Shown: positions 44,541-54,338 of the stretch, piece by piece | How positions within the stretch are numbered: the stretch's first letter is position 1 | How the letters are laid out: every line of letters starts with the position of its first letter | From: an uncultured Polaribacter sp. | Lineage (GTDB): Bacteria; Bacteroidota; Bacteroidia; Flavobacteriales; Flavobacteriaceae | Assembly: GCA_947497755.1 (NCBI GenBank) | Contig: CANMHT010000006.1 | Coordinates: 124,001-188,000, forward strand | DNA length: 64,000 nucleotides | Direction of reading: 5' to 3' | Program-made: the position numbers and the translations under genes | Notes under the pieces: generated by a model | Told to the model about the DNA's origin: nothing | Database searches by the model: none | The model's input: the letters and a program-made list of their open reading frames with translations, nothing else

Positions 44541-45932
44541 ATGAAAAAAATAAAATTTAAAACAATTAGTTCCACTCGAATATCTGATACGGTAACTCCC
44601 GTTGGTTTGTATTTAAGATTTAGAGATAAGTATGCAAACTCGTTGTTACTAGAAAGTTCTGATTATCATAGTAAAGAAGAGAGCTATTCATTTATCTGTA
44701 TAGATCCAATACTTTCTATGAAAGTAGATAATGATGTATTCGAAGTTTCTAAAAAAGGAAGAAGCATAGAGAAGCAATCCATTACAAATAATTTTTATGA
44801 ATTGTTTGATGGTTTTTCTAAAACGATTGATTTAGAATGTGCACCAGAGCTTAAGGCTTTTAATGGTTTGTACGGATATACAACTTATGATAGTGTTCAG
44901 TATTTCGAAAACATTCAACTTACTGTAAAAGGAGCTCCGTCGAAAATACCATTAATGCAATACAGTTTTTATCGATTTATTATTGCTATTAATCATTTTA
45001 ATGATGAAATGACATTGATAGAAAATGTAGAAGAAGGTACAGAATCTAGAGTTTCTGAAATAGAAACGATTATAGAAGCGCAAACTTTTAACACACAAAA
45101 ATTTGAAATTTCAGGAGAAGAAACTTCTAATTGTACAAACGAAGATTTTAAAGAGTATGTAGTCAAAGCTAAAGCACATTGTAAACGTGGAGATGTTTTT
45201 CAATTGGTGTTATCTCGTCAGTTTCAACAAAAATTTAAAGGAGATGAGTTTAATGTGTATAGGGCCTTACGTTCTATCAATCCATCTCCGTATTTGTTTT
45301 ATTTTGATTACGGTTCTTTTAAGTTGATGGGGTCATCTCCAGAAGCACAGATCAAAATCAATGCAGGTAAAGCCATTATCAATCCTATTGCAGGAACATT
45401 TAGAAGAACTGGTAATATGGCAGAAGATATTAAACTAGGAAAAATCTTATCAGAAGATAAAAAAGAAACTGCAGAACATGTTATGCTAGTAGATTTGGCT
45501 AGAAACGATTTAAGTAAACATGCAGCAAATGTAAATGTAGAAGTGTTTAAAGAAGTACAATATTTTAGTCATGTAATACATTTGGTTTCTACTGTACAAG
45601 GAGAAATTAAAGGGAATCCAATTGAAATTGTAGGAGATACTTTTCCGGCTGGAACTTTAAGTGGAGCTCCAAAGTACAAAGCCATGCAATTAATTGATAC
45701 GTATGAAAATCAATCTAGAGGTTTTTATGGAGGAGCCGTTGGAATTATTGGATTGGATGGATCTGTAAACTTGGCCATCGCGATTCGCTCTTTTGTTAGT
45801 AAAAACAATGTATTGTATTATCAGGCAGGAGCAGGAATTGTTATTCATTCTGATGAAGAAAAAGAGTTACAAGAAGTAAATAATAAATTAGCAGCTTTGA
45901 AAAAAGCGTTGTTATTAGCAGAAAATATTTAA
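44541..45932 (+). CDS. trpE: anthranilate synthase component I
   Basis: 463 residues. The chorismate-binding core is clear: SPEAQIKINAGKAIINPIAGTFRR, HVMLVDLARNDLSKHA, TFPAGTLSGAPKYKAMQ and GGAVGIIGLDGSVNLAIAIR. The N-terminal region (RFRDKYANSLLLES) resembles the Trp feedback-inhibition site region. With the TrpG glutaminase it converts chorismate and glutamine to anthranilate, pyruvate and glutamate. First structural gene after the attenuator; trpG begins one base after its stop, suggesting translational coupling. Confidence 0.95.
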   Translation: MKKIKFKTISSTRISDTVTPVGLYLRFRDKYANSLLLESSDYHSKEESYSFICIDPILSMKVDNDVFEVSKKGRSIEKQSITNNFYELFDGFSKTIDLECAPELKAFNGLYGYTTYDSVQYFENIQLTVKGAPSKIPLMQYSFYRFIIAINHFNDEMTLIENVEEGTESRVSEIETIIEAQTFNTQKFEISGEETSNCTNEDFKEYVVKAKAHCKRGDVFQLVLSRQFQQKFKGDEFNVYRALRSINPSPYLFYFDYGSFKLMGSSPEAQIKINAGKAIINPIAGTFRRTGNMAEDIKLGKILSEDKKETAEHVMLVDLARNDLSKHAANVNVEVFKEVQYFSHVIHLVSTVQGEIKGNPIEIVGDTFPAGTLSGAPKYKAMQLIDTYENQSRGFYGGAVGIIGLDGSVNLAIAIRSFVSKNNVLYYQAGAGIVIHSDEEKELQEVNNKLAALKKALLLAENI

Positions 45933-45933
45933 G

Positions 45934-46509
45934 ATGAAGATATTAATATTAGACAATTACGATTCGTTTACCTATAACTTGGTACATATGATAGAAGATA
46001 TCACAGGGCAATTGCCAGATGTGTATCGTAATGATGAAATTGAGTTAGAAGCTATTAAAGTTTATAATGCTATTATTTTATCTCCTGGACCTGGAATTCC
46101 TGATGAAGCAGGTATTTTAAAAGAGGTAATTGCTACCTATGCCGGACGTATTCCGATTTTTGGAGTTTGTTTAGGGTTGCAAGCTATCACAGAAGTTTTT
46201 GGAGGGAAAATTAAAAATATGGGAGAAGTTTTTCATGGTGTCGCAACAGAAATGGAAGTAGTAGAAAATAATGCAGCTATTTTTAAAGGAATTCCAGATA
46301 AATTTAATGCAGCAAGATATCATTCCTGGATTGCTTCTAAAGAAGATTTTCCAAGAACAATTGCAATTACAGCAGTAGATGAAGATGGAGAAATTCAAGC
46401 CATTGAGCATAAGGAATTTAATGTTTCTGCAGTACAGTTTCATCCAGAATCAATTTTAACAGAGGTAGGAGAGCAAATTGTAAGAAATTTCTTAGAAACA
46501 GTTCACTAA
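45934..46509 (+). CDS. trpG: anthranilate synthase component II (glutamine amidotransferase)
   Basis: 191 residues, class I glutamine amidotransferase. DNYDSFTYNLVHMIED at the start, ILSPGPGIPDEAG, nucleophile Cys in FGVCLGLQAI, and His-Glu in AVQFHPESILTE. It supplies ammonia to TrpE. Such proteins can also serve para-aminobenzoate synthase; the place in the trp operon indicates at least the Trp role. One base separates it from trpE; trpD follows after 36 bp. Confidence 0.95.
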   Translation: MKILILDNYDSFTYNLVHMIEDITGQLPDVYRNDEIELEAIKVYNAIILSPGPGIPDEAGILKEVIATYAGRIPIFGVCLGLQAITEVFGGKIKNMGEVFHGVATEMEVVENNAAIFKGIPDKFNAARYHSWIASKEDFPRTIAITAVDEDGEIQAIEHKEFNVSAVQFHPESILTEVGEQIVRNFLETVH

Positions 46510-46545
46510 ATCATTGCTAATTTTTATCAAAATATTTTCAATAAA

Positions 46546-47538
46546 ATGAAACAACTACTGAATGATTTATATCAACAAAAAAAGCTGTCAAGAACAGAAG
46601 CGAAACAAGTATTAATAAATATTGCTTCTGATGCTTATAACGAGGCACATTTAGCTTCTTTTATGACGGTATTTATGATGCGTCCTATTACGGTTAATGA
46701 ACTTTCTGGATTTAGAGATGCATTAAAAGAGTTAGCAATAAAAGTAGATCTATCTGATTTTAATACTATTGATATTGTTGGAACTGGTGGCGATGGAAAA
46801 GATACCTTTAATATTTCTACATTAACTTCTTTTATTGTAGCTGGAACTGGTCAAAAGGTAGCAAAGCATGGAAACTATTCGGTATCATCACAATCTGGTT
46901 CTTCTGATATGTTAGAAAGTTTTGGTTACGAATTTACAAACGATGAAAGTGTATTGAAAAAACAATTAGAAACAGCCAATATTTGTTTTTTACATGCACC
47001 AAAGTTTCATCCAGCAATGAAAGCAGTAGGACCAACAAGGAAAGCGCTAAAGCTTAAAACATTTTTTAATATGTTAGGACCTTTGGTAAATCCAAGTTCT
47101 CCTCAAAACCAATTATTAGGTACTTTTAACTTAGAAGTTGCGCGTTTGTACAATTATATTTTACAAGAAGAAGGTACTAATTATGGAATTGTTCATGCCT
47201 TAGATGGATATGATGAAATTTCATTAACAGGAGCATTTAAACTATTTACTAAAAACGGAGAACAATTGATTACTCCTGAAGAATTAGGATTTCAAAATTT
47301 AGCGCAATCAGAAATATTTGGAGGAAGCTCAGTTGCTGATGCAGCTAAAATTTTTAAAAGTATCATTGAAGGAAACGGAACAGAGGCTCAAAATAATGTT
47401 GTGTTAACAAATGCTGCATTTGCATTAAAAATTATTGATGAGAATAGATCTTTTCATGATACTTTTGCTGCAGCTAAAGAATCGCTTTTTGGATTAAAAG
47501 CGAAAACATGTTTAGATAAGTTAATTACGAATTCGTAA
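46546..47538 (+). CDS. trpD: anthranilate phosphoribosyltransferase
   Basis: 330 residues. The PRPP-binding IDIVGTGGDGKDTFNIST, the anthranilate-site GQKVAKHGNYSVSSQSGSSD, and MKAVGPTRKALKLKTFFNMLGPLVNP identify TrpD of class IV phosphoribosyltransferases. Full length. It joins anthranilate to PRPP to give phosphoribosyl-anthranilate. Third structural gene, 26 bp before trpC. Confidence 0.96.
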   Translation: MKQLLNDLYQQKKLSRTEAKQVLINIASDAYNEAHLASFMTVFMMRPITVNELSGFRDALKELAIKVDLSDFNTIDIVGTGGDGKDTFNISTLTSFIVAGTGQKVAKHGNYSVSSQSGSSDMLESFGYEFTNDESVLKKQLETANICFLHAPKFHPAMKAVGPTRKALKLKTFFNMLGPLVNPSSPQNQLLGTFNLEVARLYNYILQEEGTNYGIVHALDGYDEISLTGAFKLFTKNGEQLITPEELGFQNLAQSEIFGGSSVADAAKIFKSIIEGNGTEAQNNVVLTNAAFALKIIDENRSFHDTFAAAKESLFGLKAKTCLDKLITNS

Positions 47539-47564
47539 TTCATAATTTAAAATTCACAATTGAA

Positions 47565-48350
47565 ATGACAATACTAGAGAAAATAATCGCATTTAAAAAG
47601 AAAGAAGTTGCTAAGATAAAAGCAGAAGTTCCTGTGAAGAAATTAGTAGAAAGTCCAAATTTTAAAAGACCAGCTATATCACTTAAGAAATCACTTTTAG
47701 AAGTGGGATCAACTGGAATCATTGCCGAGTTTAAACGTCAATCGCCATCCAAAGGAATTATTAACGATAAAGTGAATGTTACTGATGTTACGAATGGATA
47801 TTTAGATGCCAATGTAGCTGCACAATCTATTTTAACAGATACTTCATTTTTTGGCGGTACCATGGCAGATTTAATGGAAGCTAGAGTAGTGAATAATATC
47901 AAGCCAATTTTACGAAAAGATTTTATTGTAGATGGTTTTCAGATAGTTGAGGCAAAAGCAATTGGAGCAGATGTTATTTTATTAATTGCTGCTTGTTTAA
48001 CCAAAGAGCAATTGAAAAATTACGGGCAATTGGCAAATGATTTAGGTTTGGAGGTTTTGTATGAAGTACACAATCAAGAAGATTTAGATAAAATTGAATT
48101 GGACAATAAAATTATCGGAATTAACAATCGAAACCTAAAGACATTTAAAGTTGATTTAGAAAATTCTATTCAATTAGCAGGTCAAATACCTGATACTTGT
48201 GTAAAAGTTTCTGAAAGCGGTATTTCTGATCCTAAGATTATTACTGGATTAAAAGAATATGGTTTTCATGGTTTTTTAATTGGAGAAAATTTTATGAAAA
48301 CTGAAAACCCAGGAGAATCTTGCCAAGATTTTATCAGTCAAATTAGATAA
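47565..48350 (+). CDS. trpC: indole-3-glycerol phosphate synthase
   Basis: 261 residues, a (beta/alpha)8 barrel. IIAEFKRQSPSKGII contains the catalytic Lys region, SILTDTSFFGG, PILRKDFIVDGFQIVEAKAIGAD, and IGINNRNLKTFKVDL with phosphate-binding SESGI near the end. It closes the ring of CdRP to indole-glycerol phosphate. TrpC and TrpF are separate genes here, unlike the fused enterobacterial form. Confidence 0.96.
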   Translation: MTILEKIIAFKKKEVAKIKAEVPVKKLVESPNFKRPAISLKKSLLEVGSTGIIAEFKRQSPSKGIINDKVNVTDVTNGYLDANVAAQSILTDTSFFGGTMADLMEARVVNNIKPILRKDFIVDGFQIVEAKAIGADVILLIAACLTKEQLKNYGQLANDLGLEVLYEVHNQEDLDKIELDNKIIGINNRNLKTFKVDLENSIQLAGQIPDTCVKVSESGISDPKIITGLKEYGFHGFLIGENFMKTENPGESCQDFISQIR

Positions 48351-48370
48351 TACATTAAAGTTTTAGACTG

Positions 48371-49015
48371 ATGAAATTAAAAGTTTGTGGAATGAAATAT
48401 CTTGAAAATATTCAGCAAGTAGCTGAATTAAACCCTGATTATTTGGGGTTTATTTTCTACGATAAATCGAAGAGAAATTTTGAAGGTGTTATTCCACAAT
48501 TGCCAAAAACAATTAAGAAAACAGGCGTTTTTGTAAATGCAACTATTGATAAAATTCTAGAAAAAATCAGCACTTACAATCTACAAGCGATTCAGCTTCA
48601 TGGAGATGAAACAGTTGAATTTATTAGTGAGTTAATTGCTAATTGTGGAGTTGAAAAACAAGTAGAAATTATTAAAGTATTTGGAATTAAAGATCAATTT
48701 AATTTTGAAATATTAAAGCCATACGAGTCATTGGTAGATTATTTTTTATTTGATACTAAAGGCAAAGAAAGAGGAGGTAATGGAATTACATTTAATTGGG
48801 AAGTGTTGCAAAAATATAATTCAACCAAACCCTTTTTTTTAAGTGGTGGTATTGGATTGGAACAAGTAGCTGAGTTAAAAGAAATACAAAAATCAAATTT
48901 GCCAATTTATGCATTGGATGTAAACAGTAAGTTTGAAATAGAAGCTGGCTTAAAATCAATAAATAAGTTGAAAGAGTTTAAAGCTGAAGTGATAAAGAAC
49001 AAGCAAAGTAATTAA
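48371..49015 (+). CDS. trpF: phosphoribosylanthranilate isomerase
   Basis: 214 residues, a TIM barrel. [28 protein letters not shown] supplies the catalytic Cys; [38 protein letters not shown] and FFLSGGIG follow, with the catalytic Asp in the DTKG loop. It catalyses the Amadori step PRA to CdRP. 38 bp separate it from trpB. Confidence 0.94.
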   Translation: MKLKVCGMKYLENIQQVAELNPDYLGFIFYDKSKRNFEGVIPQLPKTIKKTGVFVNATIDKILEKISTYNLQAIQLHGDETVEFISELIANCGVEKQVEIIKVFGIKDQFNFEILKPYESLVDYFLFDTKGKERGGNGITFNWEVLQKYNSTKPFFLSGGIGLEQVAELKEIQKSNLPIYALDVNSKFEIEAGLKSINKLKEFKAEVIKNKQSN

Positions 49016-49053
49016 GAATAGTAAGGTCTATTCGAAATGAAAGAACTAAAAAT

Positions 49054-50238
49054 ATGAAATCAAAATTTCAACCAACTAAAGAAGGATATTACGGACAGTT
49101 TGGAGGAGCATTTATTCCAGAATTATTATATCCAAATGTAAAGGAACTAGAAGATAATTACTTGAAAATTATCCAGTCAGATGCATTTCAAAAAGAGTAT
49201 AAAGACCTGCTAAAACATTATGTAGGTCGTCCTAGTCCGTTGTATTTAGCAAAAGGATTGTCAAAAAAATATGGAGCTACCATCTATTTAAAACGAGAGG
49301 ATTTAAATCATACTGGTGCGCATAAAGTAAATAATACTATTGGACAGATATTAGTAGCAAAACATTTAGGCAAAACGAAGATTATTGCAGAGACAGGAGC
49401 TGGTCAGCATGGAGTTGCAACTGCTACAGTGTGTGCATTAATGAATTTAGAATGTGTGGTGTTTATGGGAGAAACAGATATAAAACGTCAAGCTCCTAAT
49501 GTTGCTCGTATGAAAATGTTAGGTGCTAAAGTGGTAGCTGCAACTAGTGGAAGTAAAACCTTAAAAGATGCTACTAATGAAGCAATTCGTTATTGGATTC
49601 AGCATCCAGAAACGTATTATTTAATTGGTTCTGTTGTTGGTCCGCATCCGTATCCAGATATGGTGGCACGTTTACAAGCTGTTATTTCTGAAGAGATGAA
49701 AATTCAATTGAAAGCACAAACAGGTAAAGAAAACCCAGATACTATTGTTGCTTGTGTTGGAGGTGGTTCTAATGCAGCTGGAGCTTTTTACCATTATTTA
49801 GATGATGAAGAAGTAGATTTAATTGCTGTAGAAGCTGCTGGCTTGGGTGTAAATTCTGGTGAAAGTGCTGCCACTTCTCAATTAGGAGAAGTTGGTGTAA
49901 TTCACGGTAGCAAAACAATTTTAATGCAAGATGAATATGGGCAAATTGTAGAACCCTATTCTATTTCTGCAGGACTGGATTATCCTGGAGTTGGTCCTTT
50001 ACATGCTTATTTACACGAAACCAATAGAGCTGTCTTTATGAACGCAACAGATAAAGAGGCTTTAGAAGCTGCTTTTGAGCTGACAAAAATAGAAGGGATT
50101 ATTCCCGCATTAGAAAGTGCACATGCCTTAGCTGTATTGCTAAAAATGGATTTGAAAGAAGATCAAGTTGTAGTTATTAACTTATCAGGTAGAGGAGATA
50201 AAGATTTAGAAACATATATCAATCATTTAGAAGAGTAA
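49054..50238 (+). CDS. trpB: tryptophan synthase beta chain
   Basis: 394 residues, fold-type II PLP enzyme of the TrpB1 type. The PLP-binding Lys lies in [14 protein letters not shown], followed by [23 protein letters not shown] (phosphate loop) and [15 protein letters not shown]. It condenses indole with serine to make tryptophan and pairs with TrpA, whose gene begins 6 bp later. Confidence 0.97.
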   Translation: MKSKFQPTKEGYYGQFGGAFIPELLYPNVKELEDNYLKIIQSDAFQKEYKDLLKHYVGRPSPLYLAKGLSKKYGATIYLKREDLNHTGAHKVNNTIGQILVAKHLGKTKIIAETGAGQHGVATATVCALMNLECVVFMGETDIKRQAPNVARMKMLGAKVVAATSGSKTLKDATNEAIRYWIQHPETYYLIGSVVGPHPYPDMVARLQAVISEEMKIQLKAQTGKENPDTIVACVGGGSNAAGAFYHYLDDEEVDLIAVEAAGLGVNSGESAATSQLGEVGVIHGSKTILMQDEYGQIVEPYSISAGLDYPGVGPLHAYLHETNRAVFMNATDKEALEAAFELTKIEGIIPALESAHALAVLLKMDLKEDQVVVINLSGRGDKDLETYINHLEE

Positions 50239-50244
50239 AGTATC

Positions 50245-51009
50245 ATGAATAAGCTCAAACAAATATTTCAAGAACAGGAAGCATTATTATCTATCTTTTT
50301 TACAGCTGGATTTCCAAATATAAATGATACAACGTCTATTATTGCAGAATTGAGTAAAAGTAAAGTTGACTTTATAGAAGTCGGACTTCCGTATTCTGAT
50401 CCTTTAGCAGACGGACCAACCATACAAGATAGTAGTCAGGTTGCTTTAAAAAATGGAATGAATTTAGATGTTGTTTTTGAACAATTAAAATCAATTAAAG
50501 ATACGAATACAACTCCTTTGGTTGTAATGGGATATTTAAATCAGGTTTTAAAATACGGAGAAGAAAAGTTTTGTCAAGCTTGTGTTGATGTGGGTGTTGA
50601 AACATTAATACTTCCTGATTTACCAATGATTGAATATGAAAACCACTATCAGCAATTGTTTAAAAAATACGGATTAACCAACGTTTTTTTAATTACGCCA
50701 CATACATCAGAAGAAAGAATTAGAAAAATTGATGCCTTAACAGAAACTTTTATTTATGTAGTTGCTTCTGCATCAATCACAGGTGCAAAAGGAGAAATAT
50801 CTGAAGAACAGATCAACTACTTTGAACGAATTCAATCTATGAACTTAAAAAGTAATTTAGTTGTAGGATTTGGTATTTCTGATAATAAAACATTTAGTAC
50901 AGCTTGTCAATATGCAGATGGGGCAATTATAGGTTCGGCTTTTATTAAAGAATTGGCTAAAAATGGAGTTTCTGGAATTGCGAATTTTATTAGCTCGGTA
51001 AAAAGTTAA
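50245..51009 (+). CDS. trpA: tryptophan synthase alpha chain
   Basis: 254 residues, a TIM barrel. Catalytic Glu in DFIEVGLPYSDPLADGPTIQ, the flexible-loop Asp in GVETLILPDLPMIE, VASASITGAKGEI and VVGFGISDNKT with phosphate binding near GAIIGSAF. It cleaves indole-glycerol phosphate, channelling indole to TrpB. Last gene of the trp operon; no strong terminator follows in the 90 bp before the protease gene. Confidence 0.96.
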   Translation: MNKLKQIFQEQEALLSIFFTAGFPNINDTTSIIAELSKSKVDFIEVGLPYSDPLADGPTIQDSSQVALKNGMNLDVVFEQLKSIKDTNTTPLVVMGYLNQVLKYGEEKFCQACVDVGVETLILPDLPMIEYENHYQQLFKKYGLTNVFLITPHTSEERIRKIDALTETFIYVVASASITGAKGEISEEQINYFERIQSMNLKSNLVVGFGISDNKTFSTACQYADGAIIGSAFIKELAKNGVSGIANFISSVKS

Positions 51010-51099
51010 TTAATACCTAAAAAAACGTTAAAGAAATTCTGATAAAGAGCGATTTTAGTTTATATAGTTTAATTTTAGTCTTTTACTAAATTAAACATA

Positions 51100-54000
51100 A
51101 TGAATAAAAAAACTCTATTCTCACTAGTAGTCCTTTTTCAATGCGGATTACTAATTGCCCAGAATACATTAATCAGACAACCATCGATTAGTCCAGATGC
51201 TACAAAAATGGCTTTTGGTTATCATGGTGATATTTGGGTATATAATTTTTCAAATCAACAAACTAAAAGATTAACTGTACATCAAGGATACGAAAGTAAT
51301 CCTGTGTGGAATTCTAAAAGCAACCAATTAGCTTTTACTTCTAATAGAAGAGGTAGTACAAATATTTTTATTTCTGGAATTCAAGGAGGAATCCCAACGC
51401 AAATGACGTATTTTCCTACTACTGATACTCCTTCACAATGGAATAAAAATGGAGATATTTTGTTTACAACAAACAGAATGTACAAAGGGCCAGAATGGGA
51501 TCCAGCAATTTATGCGGTAAATGATAAAGGAGGTACGCCACAGCGTTTTATGACTGCTTTAGGTAGTCAAGCTGCTGTTTCTCCAAATGGAAATTTTGTG
51601 GCTTTTGTAAAAGGAGCTTGTAGAATTTCTAGAGAAGATTACAGCGGACCTGCTCAAAGAGATATCTGGATTTATAACTTAAAAACAAAAAAGTATTTTC
51701 AGATAACAACAAGTAAAAAAAATGATCATACACCACAATGGGATGCCAATAATAACTTGTATTATGTTGGAGCAGAAAGTGGTAGGTATAATATTTATAA
51801 AACTTCTTTAAACCCTAATGGATCTGCAAGTGGAAAAGCGAATCGATTAACGAGATTGAATAAAAATGGAGTATTGGCTTATTCTGTAAGTAATAATGGA
51901 ACTATTGTTTACAATAGCGGAATTAATGTATACAAACTTCAAAACGGAAGTACTAAAAAGCTAAGTATTCCTTTAGCAACAGATAATCGCTTTGATTTGG
52001 AAGAGACAAAAACTGTTTCAAATGGAATTAGAGATTTAAGTGTTTCTCCAAATGGGAAATTAATTGCTTTAAGTATTAATGGAGAAATTTTTGTAAAAGA
52101 AAACAAGAAAGATAGAAGCAACACCAATAATGTAAGTAATCATCCATTTAGAGATGATAATCCTTTTTGGATTGATGATAATACCTTAGGATTTTTATCT
52201 GATAGAAGCGGACAAAATGAGTTGTACAAAGTAGTTTCTACTGATAAAGATGTAAAATTAAATAGAAGCTTAAAAACGAAAGTAAGTAAATTAACAACAA
52301 GTGATATTGATGTTTTTGAACCTTTACTATCTCCAGATAGAAAGAAAATTTCGTATAGAATTGGTAGAGGTAAATTGGTTATTGCTGATGTTGTTAAAGG
52401 AGCAATAAAAAATATTAAAACCTATTCTGATTCTTGGGCAGCAGCAGAAGGAGTTGCTTGGAGTCCTGATAGTAAATACATTGCGTATTCTCAAGAAGAT
52501 TTAAATTTTGATAGTGAAATTTTTATTCAGTCTGTGGCTAATCCTTCAGAAAAAATGAATGTATCTATGCATCCAAGATCTGATGTGAGTCCAGTTTGGA
52601 GTCCAGATGGAAAAAAATTATCGTTTATTTCTAACAGAGCTGGTGATAGAGGCGGAATTAACTTTGATACTTGGATGGTATGGTTGCAAAAATCTGACTG
52701 GGAAAAAACAAGATCTGATTTTAAAGAAGGAGCATATTATCAACCTAAGAAAGACCCGAAATCTAAAGGTTCTAAAAAGAAATCAGTAGTAGTTAAAATA
52801 GATAAAGACAGAATTTTTGACAGATTGGTGCAATTAACAAGCTGGGCAGGAAATGAGTTTGGAGCAATGTTTAGTGCAGATAGTAAAAGTATTTATATTT
52901 CTGCAACAAACCCTGCTACTAGAAAGAATGGTTTTTACAAGGTGAAACTAACTGGTGGAATACCAAAACCAGTGAAAGGAGTGTCTAATGTAGGAGCTGC
53001 AAGTATGGGGAAAGGAAGTTTGTATTATGCTTCTAGAGGAAGATTAAAATCAATGAATTTAAAATCTGATAGAGTTACTTCGTATGCACATTCTGCAACG
53101 TATACAACCAATTTTGGAAAACTAAACGAGCAAGTTTTTGAAGAAGGTGTTAGAGCAATTACTGCAGGTTTTTATGATCCAAAATACCATGGATACAATT
53201 GGAAAAGTATTGTAAAAAGATACCGTCCTTGGGTATTAGCTGCAAAAACACAACAAGATTATACTTTTATGTTTAACAATATGTTGGGGCAGTTAAATGC
53301 AAGTCATATGGGATATAGAGGTAGAAATCCAGAAAAAGTATCTGGAGATAGAGTTGGTATTTTAGGCTTGGATGTTACCAATACAAAAGATGGCGCAAGA
53401 ATTAATTATATATTGCCAAATTCTGCAGCTACTAAGTCTGGAGTAGCATTAAAAGTTGGTGATGTTATTGCTTCAGTTAATCACAAAAAAATCGAAAAGA
53501 ATACAAACTTTTATAGTTTATTAAAAAATACTTCTGGGAAAGAAATTTTACTAAGCTTAAAAGGAGGGAAGGAAGTAGTTGTTAGAACAGAATCTACACG
53601 TAAGTTAAGTCAACTTCGTTATGAGGAATGGATTAATTCTCGTAAAAAGTTAGTAGATAAATATTCAAACGGACAGTTAGGATATATTCATATACAAGGA
53701 ATGAATTTACCAAGTTTTGAGCGTTTCGAAAGAGAGTTAAAAGCTAGTGGTTATGGTAAAAAAGGAATTGTAATTGATGTACGTTATAATGGTGGTGGAT
53801 GGACTACTGATAGGTTAATGGCTGTATTAACGGTGCGTCAACATGCTTATACTGTTCCTAGAGGAGCAACTAATAATTTGGAAAGAAATCATAAGAAATT
53901 TGCGAAAAATTATCCTTTTAACGAAAGAGCTATTTTATCTGTAAATACAAAACCATTGGTTGCATTAGCTAATGAAAATAGTTATTCTAATGCAGAGATT

Positions 54001-54273
54001 TTTGCACATGCATTTAAAAGCTTTAAGTTAGGGAAACTAGTAGGACAACCAACTTTTGGAGCAGTAATTTCTACAGGAGGTCATTCTTTACAAAACGGAT
54101 TTATTAGAATGCCTTATAGAGCTTGGTATGTAAAAGAGTCAGGAAAAAACATGGAGAATGAAGAACCTGCAATGCCAGATTATTTAGTAACCAATAAGCC
54201 AGGATGGAAAGCTAGAGGAGAAGATGATCAGTTAAAGAAAGCAGTAGAGATATTGTTGCAAGATATTAACTAA
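51100..54273 (+). CDS. tricorn-like S41 protease with beta-propeller and PDZ domains
   Basis: 1057 residues. Signal peptide MNKKTLFSLVVLFQCGLLIAQ. About residues 25-690 are WD40/TolB-type beta-propeller repeats (RQPSISPDATKMAFGYHGDI, then many SPDGKKLSF-type blades). A Tricorn-core region leads to a PDZ domain (~745-835) and an S41 protease with nucleophile Ser963 in NSYSNAEIFAH. By analogy with archaeal tricorn and its bacterial relatives, it degrades peptides in the periplasm, the propellers gating access. A neighbouring M28 peptidase and amidohydrolase suggest an envelope peptide-recycling function. Single-gene unit ending at a strong terminator. Confidence 0.92.
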   Translation: MNKKTLFSLVVLFQCGLLIAQNTLIRQPSISPDATKMAFGYHGDIWVYNFSNQQTKRLTVHQGYESNPVWNSKSNQLAFTSNRRGSTNIFISGIQGGIPTQMTYFPTTDTPSQWNKNGDILFTTNRMYKGPEWDPAIYAVNDKGGTPQRFMTALGSQAAVSPNGNFVAFVKGACRISREDYSGPAQRDIWIYNLKTKKYFQITTSKKNDHTPQWDANNNLYYVGAESGRYNIYKTSLNPNGSASGKANRLTRLNKNGVLAYSVSNNGTIVYNSGINVYKLQNGSTKKLSIPLATDNRFDLEETKTVSNGIRDLSVSPNGKLIALSINGEIFVKENKKDRSNTNNVSNHPFRDDNPFWIDDNTLGFLSDRSGQNELYKVVSTDKDVKLNRSLKTKVSKLTTSDIDVFEPLLSPDRKKISYRIGRGKLVIADVVKGAIKNIKTYSDSWAAAEGVAWSPDSKYIAYSQEDLNFDSEIFIQSVANPSEKMNVSMHPRSDVSPVWSPDGKKLSFISNRAGDRGGINFDTWMVWLQKSDWEKTRSDFKEGAYYQPKKDPKSKGSKKKSVVVKIDKDRIFDRLVQLTSWAGNEFGAMFSADSKSIYISATNPATRKNGFYKVKLTGGIPKPVKGVSNVGAASMGKGSLYYASRGRLKSMNLKSDRVTSYAHSATYTTNFGKLNEQVFEEGVRAITAGFYDPKYHGYNWKSIVKRYRPWVLAAKTQQDYTFMFNNMLGQLNASHMGYRGRNPEKVSGDRVGILGLDVTNTKDGARINYILPNSAATKSGVALKVGDVIASVNHKKIEKNTNFYSLLKNTSGKEILLSLKGGKEVVVRTESTRKLSQLRYEEWINSRKKLVDKYSNGQLGYIHIQGMNLPSFERFERELKASGYGKKGIVIDVRYNGGGWTTDRLMAVLTVRQHAYTVPRGATNNLERNHKKFAKNYPFNERAILSVNTKPLVALANENSYSNAEIFAHAFKSFKLGKLVGQPTFGAVISTGGHSLQNGFIRMPYRAWYVKESGKNMENEEPAMPDYLVTNKPGWKARGEDDQLKKAVEILLQDIN

Positions 54274-54296
54274 TGGATATTTATATTTAGTGCAAT

Positions 54297-54332
54297 AAAA
54301 AAGGCGAGTCAATCATTGACTCGCCTTTTTTT
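54297..54332. terminator. bidirectional terminator
   Basis: AAAAAAGGCGAGTCAA (54297-54312) pairs perfectly with TTGACTCGCCTTTTTT (54316-54331), TCA loop, one more T at 54332. It lies between the convergent tricorn-like and amidohydrolase genes. Confidence 0.92.
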
Positions 54333-54338
54333 ATCTTT